Shown one piece after another: positions 25,301 through 31,550 of a DNA stretch of 33,445 nucleotides. This stretch comes from a virus, in the IMG/VR virus record IMGVR_UViG_3300047319_000941, positions 1 through 33,445 of that record; one strand, 5' to 3'. The notes under the pieces are model-generated. The model did no database searches. It was not told the origin of the DNA and saw only the letters and a program-made list of their open reading frames with translations. The first letter of the stretch is position 1, and the number at the start of each line of letters is the position of its first letter. Made by a program: the position numbers and the translations under genes.

Positions 25301-28300
25301 AGTGGTTTACCACTGAGGCTGGTGGCCGGCGGTGCCAGGTCTCCGGTGGCCATGCGAACATAGCCCCCATCAGCAAACTTCTGGATGTGGCTGGTGTCAC
25401 CGGTGCGGTTGGCTTCACGAAGGTTGGCAAGGCCGATCTTGTTGACGGCGGCTTTGTTGAAGACGAACTCGCCGGGGGTGAGCATTGCGGGCACAGTATC
25501 CGTGCCCGCAGAACCACCTTTCGCGTAAAAGTTGACGCCCTCGAACGCCGGCCCGAGCCGAGCCGCTCTCTGCTTACGAATCTTTTCAACTAACTGAAAA
25601 CGAGAGGGAGACTCTGGCTTAATGAGGCTAAGCAGCCCAGGTTCCTTGTCGGCCGTAATCTTCGACAAGAATGGGTACACGCTCTTTTTGGTGAATGCCT
25701 TTATTCCATCCAAAGCACTATCTGGAATGGACTCATACCTACTCGTATCGAATCCATAGGTGGAATGCTGAATCGCGTGAGCCACGGCCTCTTGTGGTCC
25801 GCCCAAGTAGTCGAGGAAATCGTTATCTCCTTTGTTGTTGGCGATTTTTCGCAACGGCGAAACAACGTCTTGGTTGTAGAGCCCTGCCAACTCAGCAAGA
25901 GGAGAACCGGCCCGCTGACTACCGAAATCAGTGCCAGTACGAAGACCGACGAGTTTATCGAGTCCATGAATAAGCTCATGGGTCAAAGTGCCGGATACTT
26001 CGTCCTTCGTTCTGAAGGGAACTTGTGCGACGCCGACCGTGCCAGTAGCACCAGAAAAGAGCCCATACGTAAGGCCACGACCACCAGACAGTGCGGTAGC
26101 GGAAGGTACATGCAATGACGTGGCACCACGACGAAGGTTCACGCCAGTGTTTGCGTGGAACTCGTCAATGGTATTGTTGAAGTGGCCAGCAGTGTAATAA
26201 CCCTTGAGGCGTTCTTGCAGGGCATCGATATCAAGCTTTAGTTGTTTAGATTTCGCGTCAAAAGCGTCGAAAGGGTTGGCTGGACCGCCCTCTGCGTAGA
26301 ACGCAGGTCGCGACGGGATCAGGCCACCAGCAGCAAAGTATGCGGCACTGCTGCCGATGCTCTTCCGATAATCCAGAAGCCTATTGAGTTGGGGGCTGGA
26401 AAGCTTGGTGCTCGGGTTGTAAGAGATTGGGCCAGCATCTACCTTGGCCGTTTCTTGTGCGGCCACAGCTTCAACCCATCTAACGAGCGACGGGCCACTA
26501 ACGCTATTCGAGTAGCCCCTGGCTTGCTCGGGAGACGCATAGTTTGGCGTGCCCCAGAAGTCGTCAGCGGCCGAAAGATTTAGGACGTTCTTCTTTTGCT
26601 GCTCGAAGTTTGCAAGGAGTGACCCCTTGCGGCTGGCAACGGTTCCGCCTTCAGCAAGCATCTGGGCATCGATGTAGTTCCCCTTGCGGCCATAGGCATC
26701 AAGAGGGCTCGTACCAAGGATCTGCAAACGACGACGCGGCGAGAAGAGGACTTCATCTTCGGAAAGAATCGGTTCAATCCCGGTGCCCTTTGCACCCTTG
26801 GGAGCCCGAATCCTCAAGATGTGTTCGCTGCCGGCGAACTTGGCTGCGGTTCCTTCGGACGTCGAAGTGGAAAGGAAGCTCTTGGGTTGGAATACTTTTC
26901 CAGCATCAAGCGAGCCGATGGACTTCAACTCGTCTTGATCGATACCACGGTAGACGATGAGGTTCTGGGGAATGCCACCAGACTTGGCAATGTGACTGTT
27001 AAGCTGACCAATCGTTTGCTTGACAGACGGGTCATGCGGATACGAAGGATCGATGAGGTGCCGGTTGATCCGGCGGGAACCTGACGCGTACTTCGTGACC
27101 GCGGCGGGTGCGATATCGACGTCGGGAAACAACTGGTTGAAGCCACCGTAGTCATTGGCGTTCTTGTAGGGTCGTCCAACCGATCCGCCAGTCGCCATCC
27201 GGTTCCACTGATGAAGCCTGTCGTACCCGATGGACTGGGCCGCTTGCTTCCTCACAACGAACTCCCCAGGAGTGAGTTGTGCAGGCACGCTATCAGTGTC
27301 GCCCACCCCAGGGACCATGCCACCAGACGCAAAGCCACGCCGTTGCAGCGTATTGCTTGCCGCCGAGAACTGGCGGTTGAAGCCGCCAACGAGGGTGGGG
27401 ATGCTGGTGACCACCTTAAATGCGGCCACCGCGGTGATGAGCGGAATGAGGGGACGTGCCGCGTCGGCCACCTTGATGAAGGCGTTGGCGAGGGTCAGAG
27501 CGGTGTCAGCGAAGGCTTGGAATCCCTTGGACTCAACGACGCTTCGCGTTAGCAGGAGGAACTCTTCACGGACCTTCGAGATTCGGTTGCCGAGGGTCTC
27601 CTGGGCCTTCTCAGCGGCCAGGGCCGTACTGATCGAGCCGGCCTGGGCCGACACGAGGGCCTTCTGGGCGTCGCCGAAGTTCTCCAGGAGCGGAATGACC
27701 TTGGAGACTTCGCGGAAGCCGCCGATCTGCTCGATGATGGCCGATTTGCGGGAGTCCGTGCTGGAGAGCCCCTTGAGACCCTCGGACAGACGGCGGAACG
27801 CCTCGTAGGCCCCGACGAACTGGTTCTCAAGCTTGACGTTACCAAGCTGAGCGGCCTCTTCGCGAGTGTACCGAAGGTTGATCTGGAGTTCACGGAGAGA
27901 CTCTGTCAACTCATTCCGCTGGACTCGCGTGAAGATGGTTCGGAGCCCGGTGGCGATGTCACTCGCCGATTCACGAGTCGTACCACGGACGGCCGTGAAC
28001 AGAGCCAGAAGCTCATTCAGCTGACCACCGGTCTGACTGAAGGCACCGCCCGCACGCTTGACGGCTTCGACGAGGTCTCCGGCCTCGACCGCGAAGTCAC
28101 CCGCGACCGAGTTCATCGATCCGATGGCTTCCTTGACACCGGCCGCATCGAGCTTGAACTGCCGCATCACGGCAATCATGCCCTCGGTCGTCTCCGTCAT
28201 GTTCTTGAAGTTCGGAGCGAGGTCGGCTTGGGCCAGGGTCTCGAGGTTGTCCTTGACTTCCTTGGCGGACAGGCCTGCCTGCTTAAAGACGACGGCCGCG

Positions 28301-28899
28301 TTCGCCAATTCCTTGCTGGCAACACCGTAGGAAGTGGAGAGCCGCCCAATCTCCGTCGCGACTTCACCGATCTGCTGCTTGCTGTCGCCCGAGACCTGGG
28401 CGATTTTGTTCATCTGTGTCTCGAACGAGATGGCCGCGGAGATGCCATTCTTGATTTCACGAGCCATCAGGGCCAGGGCACCGCCAGTGGCAGCGAATGC
28501 CAAGAAACGACGGGTGGAGAGAGCGGCCTGACCGCCGAGCTTATCGAGACTCGCACTGGCGACATTGGCGTCAGAGGAAACGTTCTGTAGGGTCTTGCTG
28601 GCAGCGGCGACGCTAGAGGTCAACGCGGAAGCCTGGCGGGGCACCACACCCATGGCGGAAGCGAGGGAGGTAATGCCAGACGCGGTGTTCTTTGCGGCCG
28701 TGGTCGTGTTGCCCAGCTGGACCACGACAACCTGGGCCTGCTGACCCAACTCGCGGAAGGTCTGCACTGCCGCCTGGCCACCCGTTAGTTCAACGTTCCC
28801 CTTCACGCCGCGAAGGGCACTCTGAAGGTTCTGCGTGACCTGACTCAGCCCGGTAGGGCCTCGTAATTGTAATTCGGCAACAATCGAGAAGTCAGACAT
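19327..28899 (-). CDS. Tape measure protein with ADP-ribosyltransferase and metallopeptidase modules
   Basis: This 3,190-residue protein sets tail length and is ejected with the genome. The ATG complementary to 28897-28899 (MSDFSIVAELQLRGP) is preferred. A GTG 12 codons earlier falls inside the terminator-like stem upstream. Residues ~128-328 form the TP901-type tape measure core (SFETQMNKIAQVSG...LANAAVVFKQAGLSAKEV). Residues ~573-740 read as an ADP-ribosyltransferase, and ~871-1124 contain HELIH. Hydrophobic Gly/Ala segments at ~1730-1748 and ~1770-1808 look membrane-penetrating. Long helical regions fill ~1490-2700. Four TPGEFV-type tags and many AxGG tags separate the modules. A triple FNLPFPGE repeat is at ~2781-2820. 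At 0.15 nm per residue the whole chain would span about 480 nm, less if the modules are cargo. Confidence 0.9.
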   Translation of the reverse strand: MSDFSIVAELQLRGPTGLSQVTQNLQSALRGVKGNVELTGGQAAVQTFRELGQQAQVVVVQLGNTTTAAKNTASGITSLASAMGVVPRQASALTSSVAAASKTLQNVSSDANVASASLDKLGGQAALSTRRFLAFAATGGALALMAREIKNGISAAISFETQMNKIAQVSGDSKQQIGEVATEIGRLSTSYGVASKELANAAVVFKQAGLSAKEVKDNLETLAQADLAPNFKNMTETTEGMIAVMRQFKLDAAGVKEAIGSMNSVAGDFAVEAGDLVEAVKRAGGAFSQTGGQLNELLALFTAVRGTTRESASDIATGLRTIFTRVQRNELTESLRELQINLRYTREEAAQLGNVKLENQFVGAYEAFRRLSEGLKGLSSTDSRKSAIIEQIGGFREVSKVIPLLENFGDAQKALVSAQAGSISTALAAEKAQETLGNRISKVREEFLLLTRSVVESKGFQAFADTALTLANAFIKVADAARPLIPLITAVAAFKVVTSIPTLVGGFNRQFSAASNTLQRRGFASGGMVPGVGDTDSVPAQLTPGEFVVRKQAAQSIGYDRLHQWNRMATGGSVGRPYKNANDYGGFNQLFPDVDIAPAAVTKYASGSRRINRHLIDPSYPHDPSVKQTIGQLNSHIAKSGGIPQNLIVYRGIDQDELKSIGSLDAGKVFQPKSFLSTSTSEGTAAKFAGSEHILRIRAPKGAKGTGIEPILSEDEVLFSPRRRLQILGTSPLDAYGRKGNYIDAQMLAEGGTVASRKGSLLANFEQQKKNVLNLSAADDFWGTPNYASPEQARGYSNSVSGPSLVRWVEAVAAQETAKVDAGPISYNPSTKLSSPQLNRLLDYRKSIGSSAAYFAAGGLIPSRPAFYAEGGPANPFDAFDAKSKQLKLDIDALQERLKGYYTAGHFNNTIDEFHANTGVNLRRGATSLHVPSATALSGGRGLTYGLFSGATGTVGVAQVPFRTKDEVSGTLTHELIHGLDKLVGLRTGTDFGSQRAGSPLAELAGLYNQDVVSPLRKIANNKGDNDFLDYLGGPQEAVAHAIQHSTYGFDTSRYESIPDSALDGIKAFTKKSVYPFLSKITADKEPGLLSLIKPESPSRFQLVEKIRKQRAARLGPAFEGVNFYAKGGSAGTDTVPAMLTPGEFVFNKAAVNKIGLANLREANRTGDTSHIQKFADGGYVRMATGDLAPPATSLSGKPLKDARVSQEFLNAMLERNHDVILSGLRKEFAVEAIQQARLFDFNQTDKQGKLTVVNPDTGSQFSEADVGHPALDTHFVRQITRAAQSAAYKEKVKVNKLNPTDVQGSILTSVAGREGSPADIVADAEEKADAAAVAGATQDRIARLRARQAGVEAKARPRGERLRSAAQRADSGVAYGPPAPPEPPAVSNQLLLGFQKPAGLLQSPDAYHRRLIDAIEGIVSALGSAKDQIRNAANKGVIDAQFVVKSSGPQGALSGPGNPLLLTHTPNLGRFDQVEDAFQRKSVAESQARLQVQDLDSKQDALDARRAGRQLTQRTNDPLAARQSLRDQGVPLAGEVNVHNALEDRLQVNAAATFGLRDEALAQRRRDREVQAGQNQRTRLEGSGLSFSSLGEIAAERSRSEYERLGGKSNLSTETKLGVFTEQRAKVVQELIQAETKHVAIEKADATSAEQSRIARERVAKNLISGNNGAVRDSLGNIVGSQSSVLRNDSQGLQIPTAPGSTIFGQASGALSRFGRFREERLARQSAGSQFALFGATAAAGLVASGLEGAGGSAQGAVGDSTRFSALRGAGGALSGAATGAALGTLALPGWGTAIGAVVGGLTGLYTSLHEASKEIREVKIANALNDVGDRLRDFARVKGSGSDSLVEAIHKASIQTTNKNEDEATHLLSGRNDAEFNELQKRSGREQAAAFVPSIQEGIARQFAEAAKRNPNQSAQALVGRIDPTLVGTLAQGTGTSFEKVQRDLTKQALAAQQGARADQQGLAARTGEERNVNAFNRLLIAVQSASDSLDGLKSRAHNLNDAFDGTVTATKADFGARKLDSLGRPGDESLEPLRFLARSGGVQGQRLASLGQATNDVSSVLSSVISNVFSHRALDANSSDDVTAIHRDTLEALKRNGVDTNSETLRSVLNSVVHEFNEIGKGGPQALRDAGQIDPSKLADRGLARSAEPVREAGKRALELFEQRSNEFSEGLVTLRHRLQTVGETQDRTNSLRVSAVRQSVEFDAQRNFSARSALDQIPLSTLNFPLQARQERLTGLQGAAANNPEVLGRQLAQLDKEVEAATRAQEGAKSRGDKNGFDAAGQELIRLKSRAADTQLALKHLADVSERNAAAFEKIRQLEGDRQARLAFGERAITSGPEEQNNLARGLILANQANNSKGAIANFTPEDARLAFDYLNANGDAKLGGFNGAPRASDLKERLISEAGFGLNANEQKQLEGLRSGVNGNNATGIAASEKLEEIQKGLADKFFTNLGQTQEKFFGRLAQILGQGRLSEAQIQIGDVGKRLSGLRDLDQQRGILRTAGVQDDTQLGNLQADRGKVQALFDARQAIKDFSTQRNRVTSDTAINDIENQTRTGPLEGQLGRFREALKGYGVTDESFVTNAYNTNRKNINEFDLPDGQDRINGAQYRQLLKQSLIEASQSSITGIEKGRLAPAQEALQKDKFSPAAIEEATGRAGGQAQFLAALDSFGSGNTLKSLDENLRATTDQFNTLQQKIAEINGQLGRGQDNKAANAEGFAGGGSIFKSRGSDTVPAMLTPGEFVVNAESAQANKALLHHINNAKGSSYLAKGGVVYLAAGGGFNLPFPGEAVGGGGFNLPFPGEGVAGGGFNLPFPGGDKVGPGPRREEEADRPAVVAPAIRKPAEANAAVDGPDLGGLTEGQYLTKQLRIQAATNPYGASSGFLNAFNLRKAQQARYDALTEQQRADLEASEGDGQVAEAARRRVAARRQLNENVKKSFGGRKGLEAYEQGNSAYNFHYQGAVSNFAHRQAFANSQNQDIGNAGIRSLSRQQELNDLATFRDPNARRARDQYVQPQRFATGGMVGGGDSVPALLTPGEFVLNTSSVARAGAGNLAHFNKGGMVGYLAGGGDVQGGNSGLSPEVQQAFENLNGSLAAFGNCTKDFGVSVGSFVQALTAFSGQATALTDALTKMPRTLTVTGEQRVEVTLNGAEMLTRLTPEIQKMVQEQTQNAIRQVFKDKLPDAGVNV
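20443..20560 (-). repeat. Triple 42-bp tandem repeat coding GGGFNLPFPGE
   Basis: Three consecutive 14-residue units (GGGFNLPFPGEAVG, then GGGFNLPFPGEGVA, then GGGFNLPFPGGDKV) lie between the helical part and the final modules of the tape measure. The repeat should be unstructured or loop-like and probably acts as a flexible hinge. Copy number may vary among relatives. Confidence 0.9.
25522..26289 (-). other. HExxH zinc metallopeptidase-like domain inside the tape measure
   Basis: After two more GG tags, a ~250-residue module contains SGTLTHELIHGLDKLVG, a classic HExxH zinc helix (His974, Glu975, His978; codons 25966-25980). About 59 residues later, LGGPQEAVAHAIQHSTYGFD provides Glu1037 as a plausible third ligand, as in gluzincin-type enzymes. 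Upstream strands (RGATSLHVPSA, GVAQVPFRT) fit the edge strand that binds substrate. The module ends just before the second TPGEFV tag. Family membership within the zincins is not assigned. Tail-processing, cell-wall or effector roles are all possible. Confidence 0.65.
26680..27183 (-). other. Mono-ADP-ribosyltransferase domain inside the tape measure
   Basis: R-S-E-class ADP-ribosyltransferases move ADP-ribose from NAD+ to proteins, usually on arginine when the last motif is ExE. All three motifs are present in order. LIVYRGID has the NAD-binding Arg (residues 650-652, codons 26944-26952). FLSTSTSEG is the Ser-Thr-Ser strand (677-679). SEDEVLFSPRR is the ExE turn followed by the EVLF pattern of exoenzyme-type enzymes (714-716, codons 26752-26760). 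A helical lead-in with INRHLI and QTIGQLNSHI matches the helices before the first motif in the same family. Spacing and length (~165 residues) are normal. It lies between two GG tags. Confidence 0.8.
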
Positions 28900-28924
28900 G
28901 CTTATCTCTGAAGTGCGGGCAATG

Positions 28925-28997
28925 AAAAAGGTCACACAAACAGGGGCTGGCCTCCCCGATTCCGGGGAGAGAGTTGATGCCCGTGCTTGTGTGACCT
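28925..28997 (-). terminator. Nested hairpin with U-tract between chaperone and tape measure genes
   Basis: On the - strand, AGGTCACACAA pairs with TTGTGTGACCT (11 bp, 47-nt interior) and is followed at once by TTTTT. Inside is a second stem, CTCCCCG with CGGGGAG around a four-base loop, and a possible GGGC/GCCC helix. The layout resembles an intrinsic terminator with a structured interior. The tape measure start is 26 bases after the T-run. It could attenuate tape measure expression relative to the abundant upstream proteins. A structured riboregulator is the alternative. Confidence 0.65.
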
Positions 28998-29018
28998 AGC
29001 GTGCTATCCCACTAACTA

Positions 29019-29822
29019 CTACACCGTTACGGGCTTATCCTCTTCATCCAGGAAGGGGGTAAACTCGAACTTGTAGTCGCCCTCTTCGGTGAGGAGGTTG
29101 CCCTCGGCGTCCACCAGTTCGCCCTTGTCGTTGACGAGCCGGCCCTTGTCGTCAACCGCACGGCCGCGGTCGTCCACAAGGTGCTTCGTCTTGGGGTCGA
29201 TCAGGTGCAGCTTCTCGTCTGCAAAGCCGTACTGAACGAGGAACTTGTTCTCGGGCAACTTGTGCTCGAAGTTGTCCTCCAGGCCGTAGATCATCTTGCC
29301 CAACGCATTGGCCGCGAGAGCCGCCACCGGGTCGCTTTCGCGGGCCTGGTAGTCATCGAAGTCCTGGTAGTAAGACTTGCCCGTGTCCGCGAAGACCGTG
29401 CAGGCCGACACCAGGAAGTTGAAGCGGGCGTTCTCAGCCTGGGCCTCGGCGGTGTTCTGATCCAGCTGGTTGCGGTCGGAACTCAGGAAGCGAAGCTGCA
29501 CGCGGTCACGCCGCATCTGGACAGCAACGTCACGAGCTTCCTTCAGCTTGATGCCGCCCTTGGCGAGCTTCTTCTCGGCGTCGAGAAGGCTACCCATGAC
29601 CTGCTCGTAATTCGCCTGCTTGGCGTCGTCCCAAAGCTTCTGCTCACGCATGACCGCTTCGATGCGGGCACGCACGATGGCACCGCTCTCGACCGCCTCG
29701 CGGAAGGCCTTATTGTGAATCTGCTGGCTCTTCTGCTGAACGCGATGGTTCGGACGCAGAACGGCCAGGTTGACCTTCTGACCTTCGACTTCGACCTCGA
29801 CGAGCTTCTTGTTCTCGGACAT
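29019..29822 (-). CDS. Probable tail assembly chaperone with C-terminal heptad repeats
   Basis: The 267-residue product has a strong AGGAGGAG site eight bases before the ATG. The N-terminal part is helical (NHRVQQKSQQIHNKAFREAV, KLWDDAKQANYEQVMGSLLD) and a middle domain contains FNFLVSACTVFADTGKSYYQ. It sits directly upstream of the tape measure, the usual place for the chaperone that coats it, so chaperone is an inference from order. No slippery-site fusion was identified. The C-terminus (residues 215-249) is five seven-residue repeats of the LVDDRGR/LVNDKGE type, then an acidic end (FTPFLDEEDKPVTV). The repeats are unusual for this role. Confidence 0.58.
   Translation of the reverse strand: MSENKKLVEVEVEGQKVNLAVLRPNHRVQQKSQQIHNKAFREAVESGAIVRARIEAVMREQKLWDDAKQANYEQVMGSLLDAEKKLAKGGIKLKEARDVAVQMRRDRVQLRFLSSDRNQLDQNTAEAQAENARFNFLVSACTVFADTGKSYYQDFDDYQARESDPVAALAANALGKMIYGLEDNFEHKLPENKFLVQYGFADEKLHLIDPKTKHLVDDRGRAVDDKGRLVNDKGELVDAEGNLLTEEGDYKFEFTPFLDEEDKPVTV
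29076..29180 (-). repeat. Five 21-bp repeats coding (L/A)V(D/N)DxGx heptads
   Basis: Read from the chaperone-like gene: LVDDRGR, AVDDKGR, LVNDKGE, LVDAEGN and LLTEEGD, consecutive and in register. A looser LIDPKTKH precedes them. The DNA repeats are imperfect. They should form a charged beta-turn ladder. Confidence 0.8.
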
Positions 29823-29868
29823 TGCTTGTCTCCTCCTGGAGTTCCTTGGTTAACGTTGACTACTGATG

Positions 29869-30240
29869 CTACACCTGACAGCCGGACGCCGGCAGCGTCA
29901 TTTGATACCGGTTCCACGTCATGCTGTACTTATTCAGTTCCATCTCAACGGCCCGTAGTTGATGGTTGCCGTTGTTCAGGATTTCCGTCCGACACTGCTG
30001 CCACAGTTCGTACCAGGCCTCTTGTTCCGGAGTGCGGACCATCTCGTCTTTGCCGTGCCCCCAAAGAGACCCGAAGTGGGTCTCGAACTTGGAAAGGTCG
30101 CCGATGAACGAGTTGTTGAACTTCTTCTTGATGATCCGAAACAGACGGAGGCGACTGCTGTCCTGATATCGCTTGAGCGTGGCCGGCTCTTCAGTCTTGC
30201 GTCGTTCGTTTACGGACCGCAGTTGATCGTTGGGTTCCAC
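29869..30240 (-). CDS. Conserved phage tail-region protein
   Basis: The GTG start at 30240 follows AAGGAAATAG, with spacing of about eight bases, and lies two bases after the upstream stop. The 123-residue product has a recurring signature, FIGDLSKFETHFGSLWGHGK, then CRTEILNNGNHQLRAVEMEL and WNRYQMTLP. I associate this with small orphans in tail modules of several long-tailed phages. It is charged, helical and soluble with no membrane segment. Function is unknown. Coupling to the 355-aa gene suggests they work together in tail assembly. Confidence 0.62.
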   Translation of the reverse strand: MEPNDQLRSVNERRKTEEPATLKRYQDSSRLRLFRIIKKKFNNSFIGDLSKFETHFGSLWGHGKDEMVRTPEQEAWYELWQQCRTEILNNGNHQLRAVEMELNKYSMTWNRYQMTLPASGCQV

Positions 30241-30242
30241 GG

Positions 30243-31310
30243 CTATTTCCTTGAGAGCAGTTGGTTCATTTCCATCCGGAGCTTCATCCGGGTGTCCGGC
30301 ATTTCGGCCTCGTTGACCACGCCCTGTTTGTTCAGGGTGTTAATGCGTGCCTGCTTGACGGCAGAAGCGAACTGGTCATTGAGTCCGTCGATCTTACGTG
30401 CGTCCTCGTTTGTATCAGCAACCAGATACACTTCCTGGGCACCACGAACCTTCTCGCTTCCGACAAGGTCTTCGCCGTGCTTGGCGTTCTGCCGGGCCTC
30501 CCTTTGACGACGTTGGTCGATCATCCAACCGTCGAGCATGTCGTCGTCGCCGATGATGTTGTCGGCGGGACACTCAGGGTGCTCGAAGATCGAGTCGTAG
30601 AGGACCGTGTAGCTGATGAGGCGGCTTTGGTCTTCCGTGTAATCGCAAGCTGCGATACCGAAGACCGTTCCCTCTGATTTGCGGCATGCCCAGACAGACC
30701 GCCAGGGGTCAGTACGAGCGAGTTCTCTCAACTCGGTCTCGGATAGCCTTTGCTGGCCTGAGTAAACAATGACCTGTTCAAGCAAGTCGGAGGGCTCGTC
30801 CCAAAACGTGTCGCTGGCAAAGACCGGCCGTCCGTCAGGATAGTACAGCGAGCACCCCATCAAATAACGATTGCGAGCGATGGCCGCTGCCCCTGAGCAG
30901 GAAAGATAACCGTAGGCGTTCCGTTGGTGTGTCAGTTCCTCGAGCTTCTCTTTGGCGACGCCCAGGGCCTTGCGAATCACCTTCCGTTCGTTCGACTTGA
31001 AGAGTTCCTTGAAGAGCCGAACCTTGAACTCCTCAATCTCCTTGGGCAATCCGGTGATGAGCTTCTCGCGGTCCTCGTCCCACAGACTGTTCTCCAGAAG
31101 GAACGAGAGTAGCTCCTGGTCCGAGTAGCACCCCTGAAGCTCCGATTCGATGAAGACCTCTTGGTAAAGCTCCTGGGCGTCGTAGCGTTGCTCGCGAGAC
31201 GGTGGCTTAATGAGCAGCTTCGCGGCCTGACCAAAGCGGTCAGTGATCCGGCACCGTAAGCAGCCGGACACTACGCGGGAAACCAGGAACTCGCGTCTAG
31301 CGTGGTCCAT
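30243..31310 (-). CDS. Conserved phage protein of tail module, function unknown
   Basis: The ATG is at 31310 with CAGGGAAA upstream. The 355-residue product has an N-terminal CxxC-like pair (GCLRCR) with basic residues. A helical middle includes EVFIESELQGCYSDQELLSF, EEFKVRLFKELFKSNERKVI and YGYLSCSGAAAIAR. A conserved-looking C-part has DPWRSVWACRKSEG, LISYTVLYDSIFEHPECP, IIGDDDMLDGWMID and QRRQREARQNA. The DDDMLDGW acidic cluster could be a metal or interaction site. No catalytic motif was recognised. It is part of the tail operon between small orphans and the tail tube gene. Confidence 0.6.
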   Translation of the reverse strand: MDHARREFLVSRVVSGCLRCRITDRFGQAAKLLIKPPSREQRYDAQELYQEVFIESELQGCYSDQELLSFLLENSLWDEDREKLITGLPKEIEEFKVRLFKELFKSNERKVIRKALGVAKEKLEELTHQRNAYGYLSCSGAAAIARNRYLMGCSLYYPDGRPVFASDTFWDEPSDLLEQVIVYSGQQRLSETELRELARTDPWRSVWACRKSEGTVFGIAACDYTEDQSRLISYTVLYDSIFEHPECPADNIIGDDDMLDGWMIDQRRQREARQNAKHGEDLVGSEKVRGAQEVYLVADTNEDARKIDGLNDQFASAVKQARINTLNKQGVVNEAEMPDTRMKLRMEMNQLLSRK

Positions 31311-31479
31311 TTTCCCTGCTCACGATTAGTTTGAGTGCGTCGTCCCGCTCTTGACGGAGCTTGTCCATCTCCTGCCGGTGCAGGTCGGATGATTGTTCGA
31401 GAGCGAAGCGAGATTCGAGGTAGAGTTGGCCTACGAGTTTGCAGACCATCTCATACGATGGAGGGGGTCCATTTGCCAT
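31297..31479 (-). CDS. Small helical protein (60 aa), possible coiled coil
   Basis: The ATG complementary to 31477-31479 gives MANGPPPSYEMVCKLVGQLY followed by LESRFALEQSSDLHRQEMDK and LRQERDDALKLIVSRENGPR. It is an all-helical protein with Glu/Gln/Arg-rich heptads typical of a coiled coil. Its end overlaps the 355-aa gene by 14 bases, giving coupling. An in-frame ATG at 31566 would add 29 residues, but it lies in the loop of a strong 11-bp inverted repeat and the extension looks non-coding. The function is unknown. Similar orphans occur next to tail genes. Confidence 0.58.
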   Translation of the reverse strand: MANGPPPSYEMVCKLVGQLYLESRFALEQSSDLHRQEMDKLRQERDDALKLIVSRENGPR

Positions 31480-31550
31480 TGAGGCGTCCGCCTTTGTTGG
31501 AGTTTGGACCCATAATTGGGTTCCGACTACAACGTCCTGATCGAAACACA

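Larger units (their letters stand above)
19774..27294 (-). repeat. Four dispersed D(T/S)VPAxLTPGEFV tags in the tape measure
   Basis: Copies are at 27256-27294, 25462-25500, 20665-20703 and 19774-19812. Each is preceded by a GG tag and followed by a small helix with Ala/Asn. The DNA has diverged, so these are old repeats kept at protein level. Similar tags are known in tape measures of other long-tailed phages. Their function is not established. Confidence 0.85.

Noticed and set aside
25522-27183. GC shift marking the enzyme modules as recent imports
   Set aside because: Hand counts in 60-base windows gave 43-57% in the modules and 58-73% in the core. Ranges nearly touch, so this is suggestive only without a proper sliding analysis.
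28900-28935. Tape measure start at the GTG at 28935
   Set aside because: The added 12 residues translate the arm and T-run of the terminator-like element. The ATG at 28899 gives a normal N-terminus.
28930-29035. tRNA on the - strand suggested by a D-arm-like stretch near 29005-29030
   Set aside because: No anticodon stem or T-loop in register was found. The region is explained by the chaperone gene end and the nested terminator-like hairpin.
29181-30107. Long + strand frame opposite the chaperone-like gene
   Set aside because: It is a Leu/Val/Asp-rich mirror of the opposite coding strand and lacks a ribosome-binding site. The - strand gene has a strong one.
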